A stretch of DNA of 64,000 nucleotides from Megaustenia siamemsis. Lineage: Eukaryota; Mollusca; Gastropoda; Stylommatophora; Ariophantidae. Below the pieces are notes generated by a model. The model was not told the DNA's origin, did not search any database, and worked only from the letters and a program-made list of their open reading frames with translations. The position numbers and the translations under genes were made by a program. Shown here one piece after another: positions 11,001-25,500 of this stretch (position 1 is the stretch's first letter; the number at the start of each line of letters is the position of its first letter). Location: assembly GCA_032433765.1 (NCBI GenBank), contig JAVIAB010000160.1:31354121-31418120 (forward strand), given 5' to 3'.

Positions 11001-14000
11001 CAAAAGAGGCAGAGGCAGACCAAGACTAACATGGATGAGTCACATCAAAAGATGGACAAGTCAATCTATGTCAGCCTACACCATCAAAGCAAGAAACAGA
11101 GTAGAATGGCTATCCATGGTAGCCAACCTTCGTTGCGGAGAGGGCACACGATGATGATGATGAATTTAATGAACACTTATCTGGTTTATTTTCAGCAATT
11201 ATGATTTCTTACATGTTTTTTGTTAATCAAGAATTTGGAACTATTTTACTTCAAGTAATGGAAAACTACTATCTACTGCTAATTTACACATTCTGTATCA
11301 GGTCTACGTTTCATTAACAACATCGTTTTTACGATAGCGGCTTGTTAAACCTCTGATCAACGGTGTCTTGACCACATTTTCACTCTACGACTTATATTGG
11401 AGGAACACATTGAAAAGCAAAAACCTTTTGTACTTAACTTCATCGACTTCAAAAAAGCATTTGATAGTATTCATAGAGATTCTTTGTGGAAAATTCTGAA
11501 GCAATATGGCTTACCATCAAAAATCATAAATATTATCAAAGACATGTATGATGGTTACATATGTGCAGTTCGAACAGAGGAAGGACTGAGTGAATGTTTC
11601 CCAATAGAAACTGGGGTTAAACAAGGATGTATTTTATCGCCCTTGTTATTTGGAATTGTTATGGACTTCATAATGAAGAAATGCTGCACTGGTAATAAAG
11701 GCATCAAATGGATACAAGGAGACCATTTGGAGGACCTCGACTTTGCTGATGACATAGTTCTCATCAGCAGTCAGATAAAAACGATGCAGGAAAACACAAA
11801 TGAATTATCATCAATAGCCAGCAAAATTGGGCTTGAGGTCAATCATGAAAAGACTAAAGTCATGAAAAGTTTAATTCCAACAAGTGACAAAATATACATG
11901 GAAAACAAACCAGTAGAAGAGATCGATCACTTTATCTATCTTGGAAGTCACATTGATCGAGAAGGGATACGAGCAAAGAAATTAGAATCAGACTGGCTAA
12001 AGCAGCAATGTCTTTCAGAAGCCTTGAAAAGTTGTGGAAATCAAAACTCATTAGCACAAACACAAAACTTAGGCTATTCAAATCAAATGTACTATCAACC
12101 CTTACGTATGCATGTGAAAGCTGGAAAACAACAAGAGATATAGAAACAAAGTTGAACGCATTCGAAAATAAATGTCTAAGGAAAATACTTGGTATAGAAT
12201 GGAACGAATTCAAAACAAACGAGGAAATTAGAGAAATCACCAATCAACCACTAATATCTTCAGTAATAAAGAAAAGACGATGGTCATACGTTGGACATGT
12301 GATGAGAAGAGATAATAATCGAATAGCAAAGCAAGCCCTCATATGGGAAACAACAGGTAAAAGAAAAAGAGGAAGACCCAGGGAGACACTGAGAAGAACA
12401 TTGATGAGAGAGGCAAGAGCAGCAGGAATCGGCTCCCTCAATGAGATAGAACTGCTTGCACAGAACAGAGACAGATGGCGAGATTTGATAAAATATCTTT
12501 AAAAGAAAACTGCTAGAACAAAAATTCATATAGGAGAAGGTGTATCTTGGTCTACGCCCTATGGGCCGGTTACGGCTCGAAAGGTCAATAGATAGAATGG
12601 AAAACAACAAGAGACATAGAAACAAAGTTGAACGCTTTTGAAAATAAATGTCTCAGGAAAATACTTCGGACGAATTCAAAAGCAACGAAGAAATTAGAGA
12701 AATCGCCAATCAACCACTAGTATCATCAGTAATCAAAGAAAGATGTTGGACATATTTTGGACATGTGATGAGAAGCAATGATAATCGAATAGCAAAGCAA
12801 ACCTTCAAGTGAGAAACAACAGGTAGGAGGAAAAGAAGCAGACCCAGAGAGATACTAAGAAGAACATTGATCAGGGAGGCAATGGCAGCAGGAACTGGCT
12901 CCTTCAATGAGATCGAGATGCTTGCACAGAATAGAGACAAATGACGAGATTTGATAAAAGATCATTGCAAGGATTGAGACTGCTAGAAAGAAAATTTAGA
13001 AAAAAGATAGTGTCTGGGTCTATGCCCTATGGGGCCGGCCATGGCTTGAAAGGTCAATAAATAGATAGATAGAATTTAAAAAAAATATTATTCCAGATGT
13101 AAACTATTTTGTGTTAAATCAAGATTAACATTAATTAAAACCCCCTTTTTTGTGTGCAGGTCCTGAAGTTGCCAAATATTGTGAGAAGTACTTCCCAGGG
13201 TTTGTGAAAAATTTGATGGATATTAATGGTGGCACAGAAGACCTTGCCAGCTTAATTAAAAATGCATTCCTGGAATTCGATGCAACATTGACCAATGAGG
13301 ATGTCATAAAAGAACTAAAAGAGCTGGCAGGAAGTGGAGATGATAATGAGGAAGATGAAGATGGTAAGCTTTTTCTTTTGAATTAATTAACTATGTTTTA
13401 GTCCGGGCTAATTGTCTTGCGGATTATTATTATAATTTTTGCTAAATTATTCAGCTATAGTGTTTGCCATTTGTTGAATATATTCTAGAAGTGTCTGATT
13501 GTGTGATACATGTTAAAATTTACTTAGCTAATTGTGTTCTTTGATATTAAACATTCTGTACTTCTTGTCCAAATCCTTCAATACAATTACTTCCTCAAAA
13601 TTTGTTAGATCACAGCTTCCTTCTGCAGGTGCTTATCTTATGTACCCCCTTCAGTGACAGTAGAAACAGAGATGAAGAGTGAGGGCCAGACATGGGGCAC
13701 TGTGAATGATGATGCTGCATGAATGGAGAAACTTTTATTTTTTTCCTCCAAGGTGCCACATGGAGTGCAAATCTCGACTGTTTTTGTAGTTTGTGACTAA
13801 AGAAGGAAGAAAAAGAAGATGGTACATAGTCTTGCTTATTACGCCTGATGCTTTACGTTTTTATCTTATCATGTTTTGCTCATAACATTTGTACTCTGGT
13901 ATAGTTGTATTCATCATGAGATGTGTCATGTAAACCATGGTGGTGAAGTGTTTATAGCATATGTTTGCAGATTAGACATCAGAGGTTCAACTCCTAGATA

Positions 14001-17000
14001 GTTTTTTTTTTCATGTGCACTGCCTTTTGTTTGGGGATAATGAATGATATGTCTGGAAGTTGGACAACTGAAGTAATGTTGGCATCAATATACATGTGCT
14101 AGTGGTAATGGAAAAAATGTGGGCTCTAACACCATGTTTATCATATTCTCTATATTTCAGTGGCATAATGGGTGTTCTGCGTTACCTCTTTTTTCTTGAC
14201 CCTAGTTTACGGTACAGTAGTAAAAATTACTGCATTAAAACACAAATTCCTAAAGATTTTAAGGTTTACTGTGTTCAAACCTCCTCCACCCCTCTCAGTG
14301 TAACTTCTTAATTACTATTCCAGCGACTCCTGAGTGTTGGATTTGTTTCTATTGATGTAGGATTTTTTAAAAATTTCATGAGATACAATCAGATAGTGCC
14401 AATGAATTTGTCAATTTTCAAGGAAAAAAGGTCTTTTGTGACTAGGGAAATTTTCTCTGCTGTCCGCTGACATCAAACAAGCCTTTGAGACTGAGGAAAT
14501 GCAATGAATAACTCTTTGAGGTAACCAAACATACTGACGGACTTACCGTGACCATCAGAATAGACAAAGTAATACGTCTGGTCCAAGCAGTAATTTTGGG
14601 TTATAAATCAACATGTAACAGGAAATCTGAGTTCCCAGTGTGTCTATTTTGGTATACAAATGGCTGTGTGCCAAAAGTTCAAAGAAAATACTATTTTCAG
14701 TGCTCATAATGTTATAATTCAATCGCACCCGATTTCTTTGGTAGGGCTATGAAAATTGATTTGAGCATGTCGTCTGGTATATAGCCGCTGTTGTAGATAT
14801 CATTCAATATTTTTGTTATTATTTCTATTCCAAAATCACCCATGGCTTCAATCTCTTCTTTAGTTATATTATCTGGTCCAGGAGCTTTGCCTGCTTTCAT
14901 ATTGCGCAAGGCGTCTTCCACTTCTTCTGAGTATTTCTGGTCCTTCTCCATTATCCTTAATATTTACTTCCGCTTGGTCATCATTATAAAGATCTTTAAT
15001 AATATATTTCATTTAGCGATGAACAGTGTGGTTTTGTTAGAGATAAAGGAACAAGCAATGCCATTTATATCATAAGATCTTTAGTAGAAAGAGCCATAGA
15101 AGTGAAAACAGATCTATACCTATGTTTCATAGATTACACCAAGGCATTTGACAAAGTAAAGCACCAAGAAATAATCAAAATTTTAGAAAGCATAAACATA
15201 GACAGCAAAGATCTAAGAATAATAAAGAACATGTACTGGCAACAAACAGCGGCCATAAGAGCTGGAAACCAATTGGGAATGTTTCAACAAATAAAACAGG
15301 GTGTTAGACAAGGTTGTGTGCTGTCACCAGATTTGTTTAATATTTATAGTGAGATTATTTTAAGATCCATAAGGGGCATGCCTGGAATAACAACTGGAGG
15401 TCATAATATAAATAATCTAAGGTATGCTGATGATACAGTCTTAATCGCTAAGAGTGAAAATGAGTTACAAGAAATGTTGGACATTATAGTGAAAGAAAGC
15501 AAAAATAAAGGACTCCGCCTTAATAGCAAAAAGACAGAGGTAATGGTAACAACAAAGAAAAAGACATCACCTCAGTGCAAAATAAAGACAAGTGGAGCAA
15601 TATTAAAACAGGTAAATGAATTTAAATATTTGGGAACTTTGTTAACCTCAGACGGAAGATGTACAAAAGAGGTGAGATGGCTCAGGCAAAAGCAGCTTTC
15701 CAAAAAATGAGGAAGATACTATGCAATCCATTTTTGTCAATAGAAACAAGAAAAAGAGTTCTTAAATGTTACGTAGAGCCATTCTTAACATTTGGATGCG
15801 AATCATGGACAATAGGACAACAGACAAGAAAATCACTGGGGTCTGTAGAAATGTGGTTTTACAGAAGAATGTTGAGAGTAGCATCGACAACTAAGAAGAG
15901 TAATGAAGATGTTCTGAGAGAGGTCAAAGCAAAAAGAGAGCTAATTTCCAATATAAGGAAGAAACAATCAGCATTGTTTGGCCATGTAATGAGAAGAGAA
16001 AGAAGCAATCAACATTTTTCGGGCACATCATGAGAAGAGGAAAGTTGGAATATTTGGTTACAACTGGCAAAATAAAAGGAAAGAGAGATCGCGGACGACA
16101 AAGAGAGAAAATACTGGATAGCTTGGTGTCATGGCATAGAAAACAGTCAACAACAGAACTGATACGATGCACTGTAGATAGAAGATTGTGGAGGGACATG
16201 ATCGCCTACGCCAACCAGCAGGGTACATGATGATGATGATGATTGAGAAGAGAACAACTGGAATATATTGTAACAACTGGAAAAATTGAGGGACGAAGAG
16301 ATAGAGGGAAGCAAAGAGAAAAGATACCAGGCAGCTTAAGAGAATGGCTTGGCAGAAGGTCAACAACAGAAATGATAAGTAGCTGCCGAGATCAAAAGTT
16401 GTGGAGAGACACGATCACCTACACCTGCAGGCCCGGTACTTGATGATGGTGAATGTTATAATTAAATGGTAATAATTTGTACTACAAAATGTAATGATGC
16501 ACCTCACAGGTAGGTATTGTAATCTAGGGTTAATCTTCCTTTTCTCCTGAGAATCCAATAAATTGCCTTTTGTGTGATATTCTCATTTGGTTTCTGCAAT
16601 GTATGTCCTATCTACAATCATCACCTTTATTGCATCTCTCTTTTAAATTGGTGTTTGCCTGGTACTTTCCCATTCCCCATAGTTCTGAGTTAGTTATTTT
16701 GTCATATTTTTTCCTTCCCTTTATTCTGCACAGGCACCTCCTAATGGAAGCCTGTATCTTCCTATAATTTTTGTTGTTCTGTTAACCTACCTCATTACAT
16801 TTGTTCCTCATTAGCTTTTCTCAGTGCTGGATCTTATTAATCCTAGATTATGATACCCATCTGTAACTATCCCAATTACGAGACCGTAGTAAAAATTACT
16901 ACCACTTTAATGTAATATAAGGTGCTCTAAAAATAGTAATTTCTCTGAAATCTTGGCTCAGTCCCGTGTGTTCACACTAGGCAAAACACAGGGATTCGAA

Positions 17001-19483
17001 ATTGCTGGCTCATGTTGATTTATGACCTGAGTTTCACCTCAGGCACCAGACTGTTACAATGTCTATCAGCATGGTCGCAGTAATTCTGTCAGTATGTTCG
17101 GTGATTGCATAGTACAATTCGCTTTATTTCCCGAGTCACAAATTGTTGTTTGAATTCTGCTGATAACCAGGAAATTTCCCTGTTTACAGCAAAAAAAAAT
17201 TTCTTGAAAATTGGCAATTTTTTTGGTTTAAATAATGTATCTCATCTAATGTATCTTATTTCTGAAAAGAAAAGAAAATTCCAACAGCAATTGGAAACAA
17301 ATTAAAAACTCAGGGGTCGCTGAAAGCGATAGTTAGAAAGGTGCATGGAGGGGTAATGTTGAATATGGAAAAATGTTGAATTTGGAGGAATTAATGTTTT
17401 GATGCTGTAATTTTACTACTGTCTCTAATCTAGGGTTAATTAAAGTTAACTTTTATCTCACCAAATATTACTACTTACTTTCAATACAATTTTTTCAGAT
17501 GACCCTGTGGGACGCTCTGAGACAGAATTGCTCAAAGAAGAAGCCAACATGCCACTAGATCAGCTCTTGGCTCAGTATAAAAACACGACATTAGAGGGAA
17601 TAAACAATTCTCAAACAGAACTAATTTCTAAAGGTGAATCATCATTAGATGTTGGCAGTTCCAACCTGGAGACACAAAATGGACCATCATCATCTGTATC
17701 CACCACATCCTCATCATCATCATGTAGACAAGACAGTCTCTCACAGATATCAAATGGAGAGCATTGTGTGCACAACTCCAGTGAATCTAACCATACTCAG
17801 TCCCAGGAAACTGTCAGTACAGCCAATGTTCAACATTCTAGCAACTGTAATAACAACACAGATAAAACCACAAGTTCCTCTACCCATAATTGTTTGTCCT
17901 GTACTGGTGAGCCATCATCGCCTTCATTGCCAAGCAAAAACAAACAAGCAGCAGACAATCATTGTTGTAGTAGTAGTAGTAGCAGTAGTAAATCTGCAGA
18001 TGACAACAGCCAAAATAGTTCATCATCATCATCAATAGATTCAGCACAACCCGAAGAATCTTCCAGTGGAGCAACATCTTCACTACATATTAATGTAGGT
18101 TTATTTGTCTTGTTTTAATGCTGCATGTCTTATATTTGTTTGTGGTTTGCCTGATGATTGTTCCTTGTCCCAGTCTCTCGCTCTCTCTTTTGTTGAGAAG
18201 ATTGTTGAACAGAAAAGAAGTCAACAGAGATATTGATAAGATGAAATTGTCCTGATCCACAATTCTTCTTCTGATATTTTTTAAACTTATGGTTTTGCTT
18301 GCTAACAGTTGGTAATTTTAACTGATTCCATTATCTTTTGCCAGTTTCAGTCATCTGTATTTAGTTCGTCTGATTGAATTGGAGTTCTTAAAAGTTCTTT
18401 TATTCATTTATTTCCAGTTGAGTGCATATCCAGCTCACCATAAATAATGAAGTCACATGTACTGAGTTAGCACGTGGGGAAAAAGCAGGAAAAACTGAAT
18501 CAGGAAAAATAATCTTACCTTTCAATACAATTGTGTGTCATCAGAGCAGTGAGCACTGCCTATTATGTTTCTCCTGTTATTTCTGGTAATATATTATATT
18601 TCTAATATTTTCAGTCTTTCTACTTCTTCTGTAGCAATAATCTCTCAAATTTTTTCCTCATCAATTTTCCTTTCTTGATGAATCATCAATAGTACAAATA
18701 CAACTACACAGGGCAGAAATATCCAGGCACTTTCAGTGCATATTCTTTGCAGGGGGCAAGAAGTCTGACCCCAACTTTTCATCTCACTGCTGTTTGTGGT
18801 TCCCACCAGAGTCCACTACTTGTCAGTTCTTGCAGCAGTTTGTTGTTGCTGTTATGGATCCAGAAGCCTGTGAGCTGACACCCTTTGGCCCAACTTGTAG
18901 CAGTTTCTGGATATTTTGTGAGACCTCCAACTATCAATGAGAGATAAAGTTATCTTACTTGGCCTATGCACTGGCCACAACAGAATGAGAAATCACATGT
19001 TCACCAAACTCAAAATAGGAACCAAACAATGTCACTGTAACCTGGATGACATGACAACAAAAGATCTTTTACAGGATTTCCCCCAGTACACAGCCCTGTG
19101 GAGGACAATGTGGCCTACCTCTTTGGAGGAGAAACCGTGAGATAACCAAATCACTGAAACAGACAGCAGCCTTCATAAGAGAGTCCAGAATCATAGTCTG
19201 AATGTGCCATGATCACAGCAGAAGAAGGATCTCTTCTAGCGTATCTAATTTCAGCAACTATCTTTTTAGGTGTTTGTTTAATTTTTATAACATTCCTGTT
19301 TTTGCTACCTTCTCCACATGAACACATTTTCTTTTGTAAAACAAAAATTATGATATTTTATTTTGAACTATTTTAAAAATGTTTCTTAGAGAGTGAAGTG
19401 TCCATATATTTCCATTATGTATATATATATATATACACACACACATATATATACACATATATATATGGACTGATTCCACTGGA

Positions 19484-19552
<69 letters not shown>

Positions 19553-22500
19553 TTCATAAATTTATATTTATTGTAAACATTAATGTAAGTTTAATTGTTT
19601 TAACATGTAGAAATCATTTGCTTTTCATTTACTACATTATAATATTTTGTGGATAAGACTGTGAGAGGCCACAAAGATGGTATTTCTCAGAAGAATGTTG
19701 AGAGTTCCCTGGACAGCAGAGAGACCAGCCAGGAAAGTCTCCGAGGTCAACACAAAAGAAGAACAACGAAAAAAAACCATTTGAAAGAAAAAAAAATCAA
19801 AATTTGTTGGGCACATCATGTGAAGAGCAAAGTTGGAATACTTGATTACAACTGGCAATATACAGGGAAAGAGAGATCACTGAAAAAAGAGAGAAAGATA
19901 CTAGATAGCTTGGTGTTATGGCAAGGTAAGCAGTCCACAACTGAATTGATACAAAGCACTGATGACAGAGAAATGTGAAAGTGGTCATCTCCTTAACCAT
20001 TATAGCACATGATGATGATGACTATCTGACCTGCACACAGTTACACTTTTGCCACTTGTTAGTTTTCATCTGATGAATTGCTTCTTTCCAACACCAGCTC
20101 TTACAAACATGCATTGTGTCATAGTATGGGTTTACAGTTAACCTCCATATTGAACATTATGTTCCAACACATCCAGCTCAAGAGCAGTTGCCAGTTTAGC
20201 CTACCCTCTTTGACCCCTACTCTTTTTGTGAGTCTAGTAAGAGAGGGTGTTGGATCTTGATAAGTTATGGTTCACTCTCTGACAGCAGCTGTCAGCCTTG
20301 AGTCACTCATTGCTTTCAGCTCAATTACTGTTTGGTGTTTTCAATTCCATTTCCTTTTTTAAATATTACTGGTCCTGCTATCTGTTTTTAGTTGTAATTT
20401 TGTTTCATCATCAAGCATCTTGTTTTCATAACCATTTTAATACCTGCCAGAATTAGCTAAAATCTGCATCCATAACACTTGCTCTTTGCTCTGAATTTTT
20501 TTCATTTGTAGTCCATTCTTCTATCTCTACATAATGCCTTTATCACCACAATTTTTTCATTTGTAGTCCACCCTTCCATCTCTCATCATCATCATGTGCC
20601 GTACCGGTTGGCGTTGGCGATCATGACCTTCCACAATCTTCTATCCACAGTGCATCGTATGAGTTCTGTTGCTGACTGTTTTCTATGCCATGACACCAAG
20701 CTATCCAGTATTTTCTCTCTTTGTCATCCGTGACCTCTCTTTCCTTTTATTTTGCCAGTTGTAACCAAGTATTGCAACTTTCCTCTTCTCATGATGTGCC
20801 CAAAAAGTGTTGATTGCTTCTTTCTGATGTTTTTTAAGAGCTCCCTTTTTCTGTTGGCCTCTTTGAGAACATTCTTAATGGTCTTTTTAGCTGTCCAGGG
20901 AACTTTCAACATTCTTCTGAGAAATCCCATCTCTGTGGCCTCTAATCATCTTTTCATTTGTTTGTCTATTGTCCATGATTCGCTTCCATAGGTCAGAATT
21001 GGTTCTATATAGCATCGATGAACTGTCTTTCTCATTTCTATTGACATAGATTTGTTGCATAAGATATTTTTCATTTTCTGAAATGCTATTTTGGCCTGAG
21101 CTATTCTGGTTTTTATTTCTGTGTTGCATCTTCCATCTGATGTTATCACTGTGCCCAAGTATTTCAAATGTTGCACTTGTTTCAGATTTGTCTTGTTTAT
21201 TTTTATGCTGCATGATGGTGATGATTGTTTCTTCGATATGACCATTACTTCTGTTTTCTTAGTATTCAGACAAAGACCTTTCTTGTTGCTTTCTTTTACT
21301 ATTATATCTATCATTTTTTCTAGCTCATTCTCTGTCTCTGCTATTAAGACTGTGCCATCCGCATATCGTAGAGAAATCGCCAATCAACCACTAATATCTT
21401 CAGTAATAAAGAAAAGACGATGGTCATACGTTGGACATGTGATGAGAAGAGATAATAATCGAATAGCAAAGCAAGCCCTCATATGGGAAACAACAGGTAA
21501 AAGAAAAAGAGGAAGACCCAGGGAGACACTGAGAAGAACATTGATGAGAGAGGCAAGAGCAGCAGGAATCGGCTCCCTCAATGAGATAGAACTGCTTGCA
21601 CAGAACAGAGACAGATGGCGAGATTTGATAAAATATCTTTAAAAGAAAACTGCTAGAACAAAAATTCATATAGGAGAAGGTGTATCTTGGTCTACGCCCT
21701 ATGGGCCGGTTACGGCTCGAAAGGTCAATAGTAGTAGTAGCATCCGCATATCGTAAATTATTTATGTTGTTACCGTCTCTACATGACTTTATCACCACAA
21801 TTTTTTCATTTGTAGTCCACCCTTCCATCTCTACATAATGACTTTGTCACTGCAATTTTGTCACCATCTTGAGGTGATAATGAGGTTCTTATATCAAAAT
21901 TAATCTGCTAATTTGTTGTTGTAGATCAGATTTGAAGTAAACCAAGTTTAGTGTAATAATTATATTTGTCTTCATGTCGTTTTTAATATTCACTTTTTAA
22001 TTTAAAAAAAAAATGTAATAAGTGGACTGTTCAAAGAACTATGAAGATGATTTTTTTCTAACAACTTTGACTCCTAAAGCATGCCTTAGATTCACTTTTT
22101 CAATCTTAAGGGTTAATTTTGATATTGTGGCTTGCTTGATTTTTACATAATTTATGCTGAAACTGCAGCTCATTTTTCAAGAATTATTTTCTCCCCTATT
22201 TAGGATGAGCCATCAGTCTCTGGAACAAGCTCAAGTGCAGGTATCAGGTCTAGTAAAGCAAAGGCAGCAATTGAAACAGCCAAATTGGATGGAGATTTGG
22301 ATTCCAGTGATGATGATGATGAAGATGAGGAGGATGTTTGGGAAGATATGAGGTGAGTTTTTGTAGTCAATATTGAGCTCTGTGCTGTAACAAGATTTAT
22401 GAAAAAGAAAATTTGAGATCACATAAGTCAGTTTATAATGACTGTGTCAGATCATGCGTGTTTTGAAATAATTCTCAACCTTTATAAGGAAAGTGAGATA

Positions 22501-25500
22501 AGTTTACACCTGTACTTGGAATAAATAACCTCTTTCATCTTCTACTTTAATCCGATATCTTTAAAGTGTTAATTCTAAAAAGGACTTTAAGTAGGCATAG
22601 ATGCATTGTGTTGTAGTTTACAGCAAAGTGGAATATTTTTGATTCTTTGGTAAAACATCAGTTGTTTGTTTATGAAAGGCCCTGGTATCGCTGCAAACGA
22701 ATTAAAATCCATAATTGCTCAACTGCCCGTGCCAGCATAATCATCAGAATCTCATCTCCCAAAGAAAGAAAGGTAACTGTAGTCCCCATCATAGCAGTCT
22801 CAGCACACACCAAAAGACATAAGATGAAACCGTGCAGAAAGTGAACACAGCCAACTGTTCCGTCATATGATATCATTCATCGTAAACAATTGGAATATCG
22901 AAACATGATCAAAACGGATGAGACACACAGCTCATGGTATGCACAGAGCACTTAACTCAGTAGCTCCTGCAACAAGCCGGACTTGGAATATGAGGAAACT
23001 GCAACAAGCAACACTTTTCATATCAGCCTTCAGTATGTCATTTATGGAGTACCAGGTTGCTTTCTCTTTTAATCCCTACTCAACTGGCCTAACTGGTTGG
23101 TCTTTTATTATGGCACTGCGTAAACATGGACAAGATTCTGGATAGTTCTGGTTTGTTCCTGGTGCAGACAGTCAGCTCTAATCATTGGATGCTTTCTGCT
23201 CTGGTGCAGACAGTCAGCTCCACTCACTGATGACTTTCAACACCGGTGCAGACAGTCAGCTCTACTTCTATCCGACCACTTCTGTATTCCCTATTTGTAT
23301 CCACCGCCACTGCATCTTTTAATTGTCAACACAAACTGATGACATAAACTAATGATAACGTTAGTGATGAGCCATGCTCCCCACTGGACACGGGTCAAAG
23401 TCGGTGTTGATGCTGGTCGCCTGCTGCACTGATTGTCGGCCTCCTCCCTGACAGCCTTGCTGGAAGGATGGACTCGTGACTTGCATCACTGCCTGACTGC
23501 TTCTTGCTTGATGGAACAGCCGCTCAAAACTGACCAGGAAACTAATGCTGAGATCTCCGTATAGTGGTACTTCGCGCTGTTTCATTGATGGACGGCCATG
23601 CAGACGCTCAAACCCTTGACTTCTTTGCAACCCGACTGTTCATACTTCACCATAACTTCACCATACCCACAAACACTGACAGAATGAGTGACCAAAACTG
23701 TGCACTCAAAAAATAGGACTTAGTTTATTCACAGTTCATCTGATCAGCAACACTACAAAGTAGACAAAACCAGCGATGTACTCAGCTCTTGGATGCTCCC
23801 ACATAATTAACATGGAATATTCAGCTCTTCCACTAAAGCTGAAACAGTTAGCGACCTCCTTGCTCACACATAATGAATATGAAAAATATTCAGCTTTTCA
23901 ACCAAAGTCGAATCAGTCAGCGAGCTCCTCGTTCGCACATCCTCACCATAAGACTTCAACTGTCCAACTAACTACTAATCAATGGCTGAACTCCTAGCTC
24001 ACACATAATTAACATGAACGTTTTAACACGACACATTTAAAGGTTGGTACGCCATAATGGCTACCACCTTCCAGTGACTCTGCTCTCAGACCTACTATAT
24101 GAGTAAAAACTCTTTTCCTAACCTTGTGATTCGACTATATCTTTCATCTTCAGCCAATCCCCGACTTTCTTACATCCTCTTCCCCTCTAACTGAACCCTC
24201 TCAAAATCCAGAGAATTCGTTATTCTAACTGAGCTGATCCCTCACTCACTCCCCATGAAATGTCTACATTTTCCTGACTCACTCACTCATGTTCTTGTTA
24301 CGCATTCTCACCCTCCCACTGTTACATACTCACTGATCAGCTCTAATCACTGGATGCTTCTGCTCTAGTACAGATAGCTGCTTTCACCCCCAGAATGAAT
24401 GATAAAAGATCCTCCTCCAGATTTTCATTTTGACACTGTACAGTTAAAGAAAAAGTGGAAGACTCACAGAGACTCCATAAAAATCCATCAGTAGTGAAGG
24501 ACCAATCATGGATTTACAAGTGCAGCAATTCACATGTACATCACACACACACACATAATCAACAATTACATTACTTTTATTCTAGAAATGTGATTGTGTG
24601 TGAACATCTGATAATATTGTTTTTAATCTGAAACCTATTTTCTGAAAGTGGATTAAATATGTGATTCCTAATTTAAAATATAATCTTCTATAGTATAATT
24701 GTTTGTTTTACTGATGTTTAGTTTGTTATGTTTTTAAGAGAGGAAAAACTCCGAACATATCATTTGTAGCTTTCAGGTGCAGCATTTCACCATTAAAATC
24801 TGTAAACATGTATCTACCATAGGAACAAATTTATTTACAGGCTATTTTTGTGAATTGAGCAACAGAATAAAACAAACATTTCGGTGACAAGCATCTAAAC
24901 AATGTATATATAAATGGTAGTTATATTTTCAGTGATGATGATGATGACGATGATGAGGATGATGATGATGATGGACCAGATGAAGGTGTACAAATACCAA
25001 ACACATCTGATGAAGAAGTAAGCCACTGAAGATGTTTAAGTTTTAAGAATTTATTAAATCCATTTTTTTTAAAGACTTGACTGCTAGACTTGTTGCTTTG
25101 AGACTTTAATTAAATTGAATCTTAAGACATTATAAATACCTTCTTGAAGAATTTATCAAACTTTTTTCTCTAAGACTTTATTGAATTCATCTTTGGTTAA
25201 AGCTTAATTAAATTCATTATCCCTTTTAGGTTTTTATTAAACTCATTTTTCTGAGACTTTTAGATTTCAAGTGAGTTCCTTTTTGAAACAAATGTTCAAC
25301 CCCCTATCATATTTTGTGCAATGATTTAACCATATATTATTTCCTGTAGGTTTATAATTAATTAGAATTAGCATTAAAAAGCCATTACCATTTCAGAGGG
25401 ATGTTGTAACTTCTCTTTATTCATAGTCTCACATTTTCTAACTCTTATCAGGTTACCATTTACAGCCTGGGTATGACATTTGCTTTTGAGAAACTAGCTC

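Noticed and set aside
23361..23630. Minus-strand ORF of 89 codons in intron 5
   Set aside because: No recognisable motif, low-complexity surroundings and no supporting gene signals.
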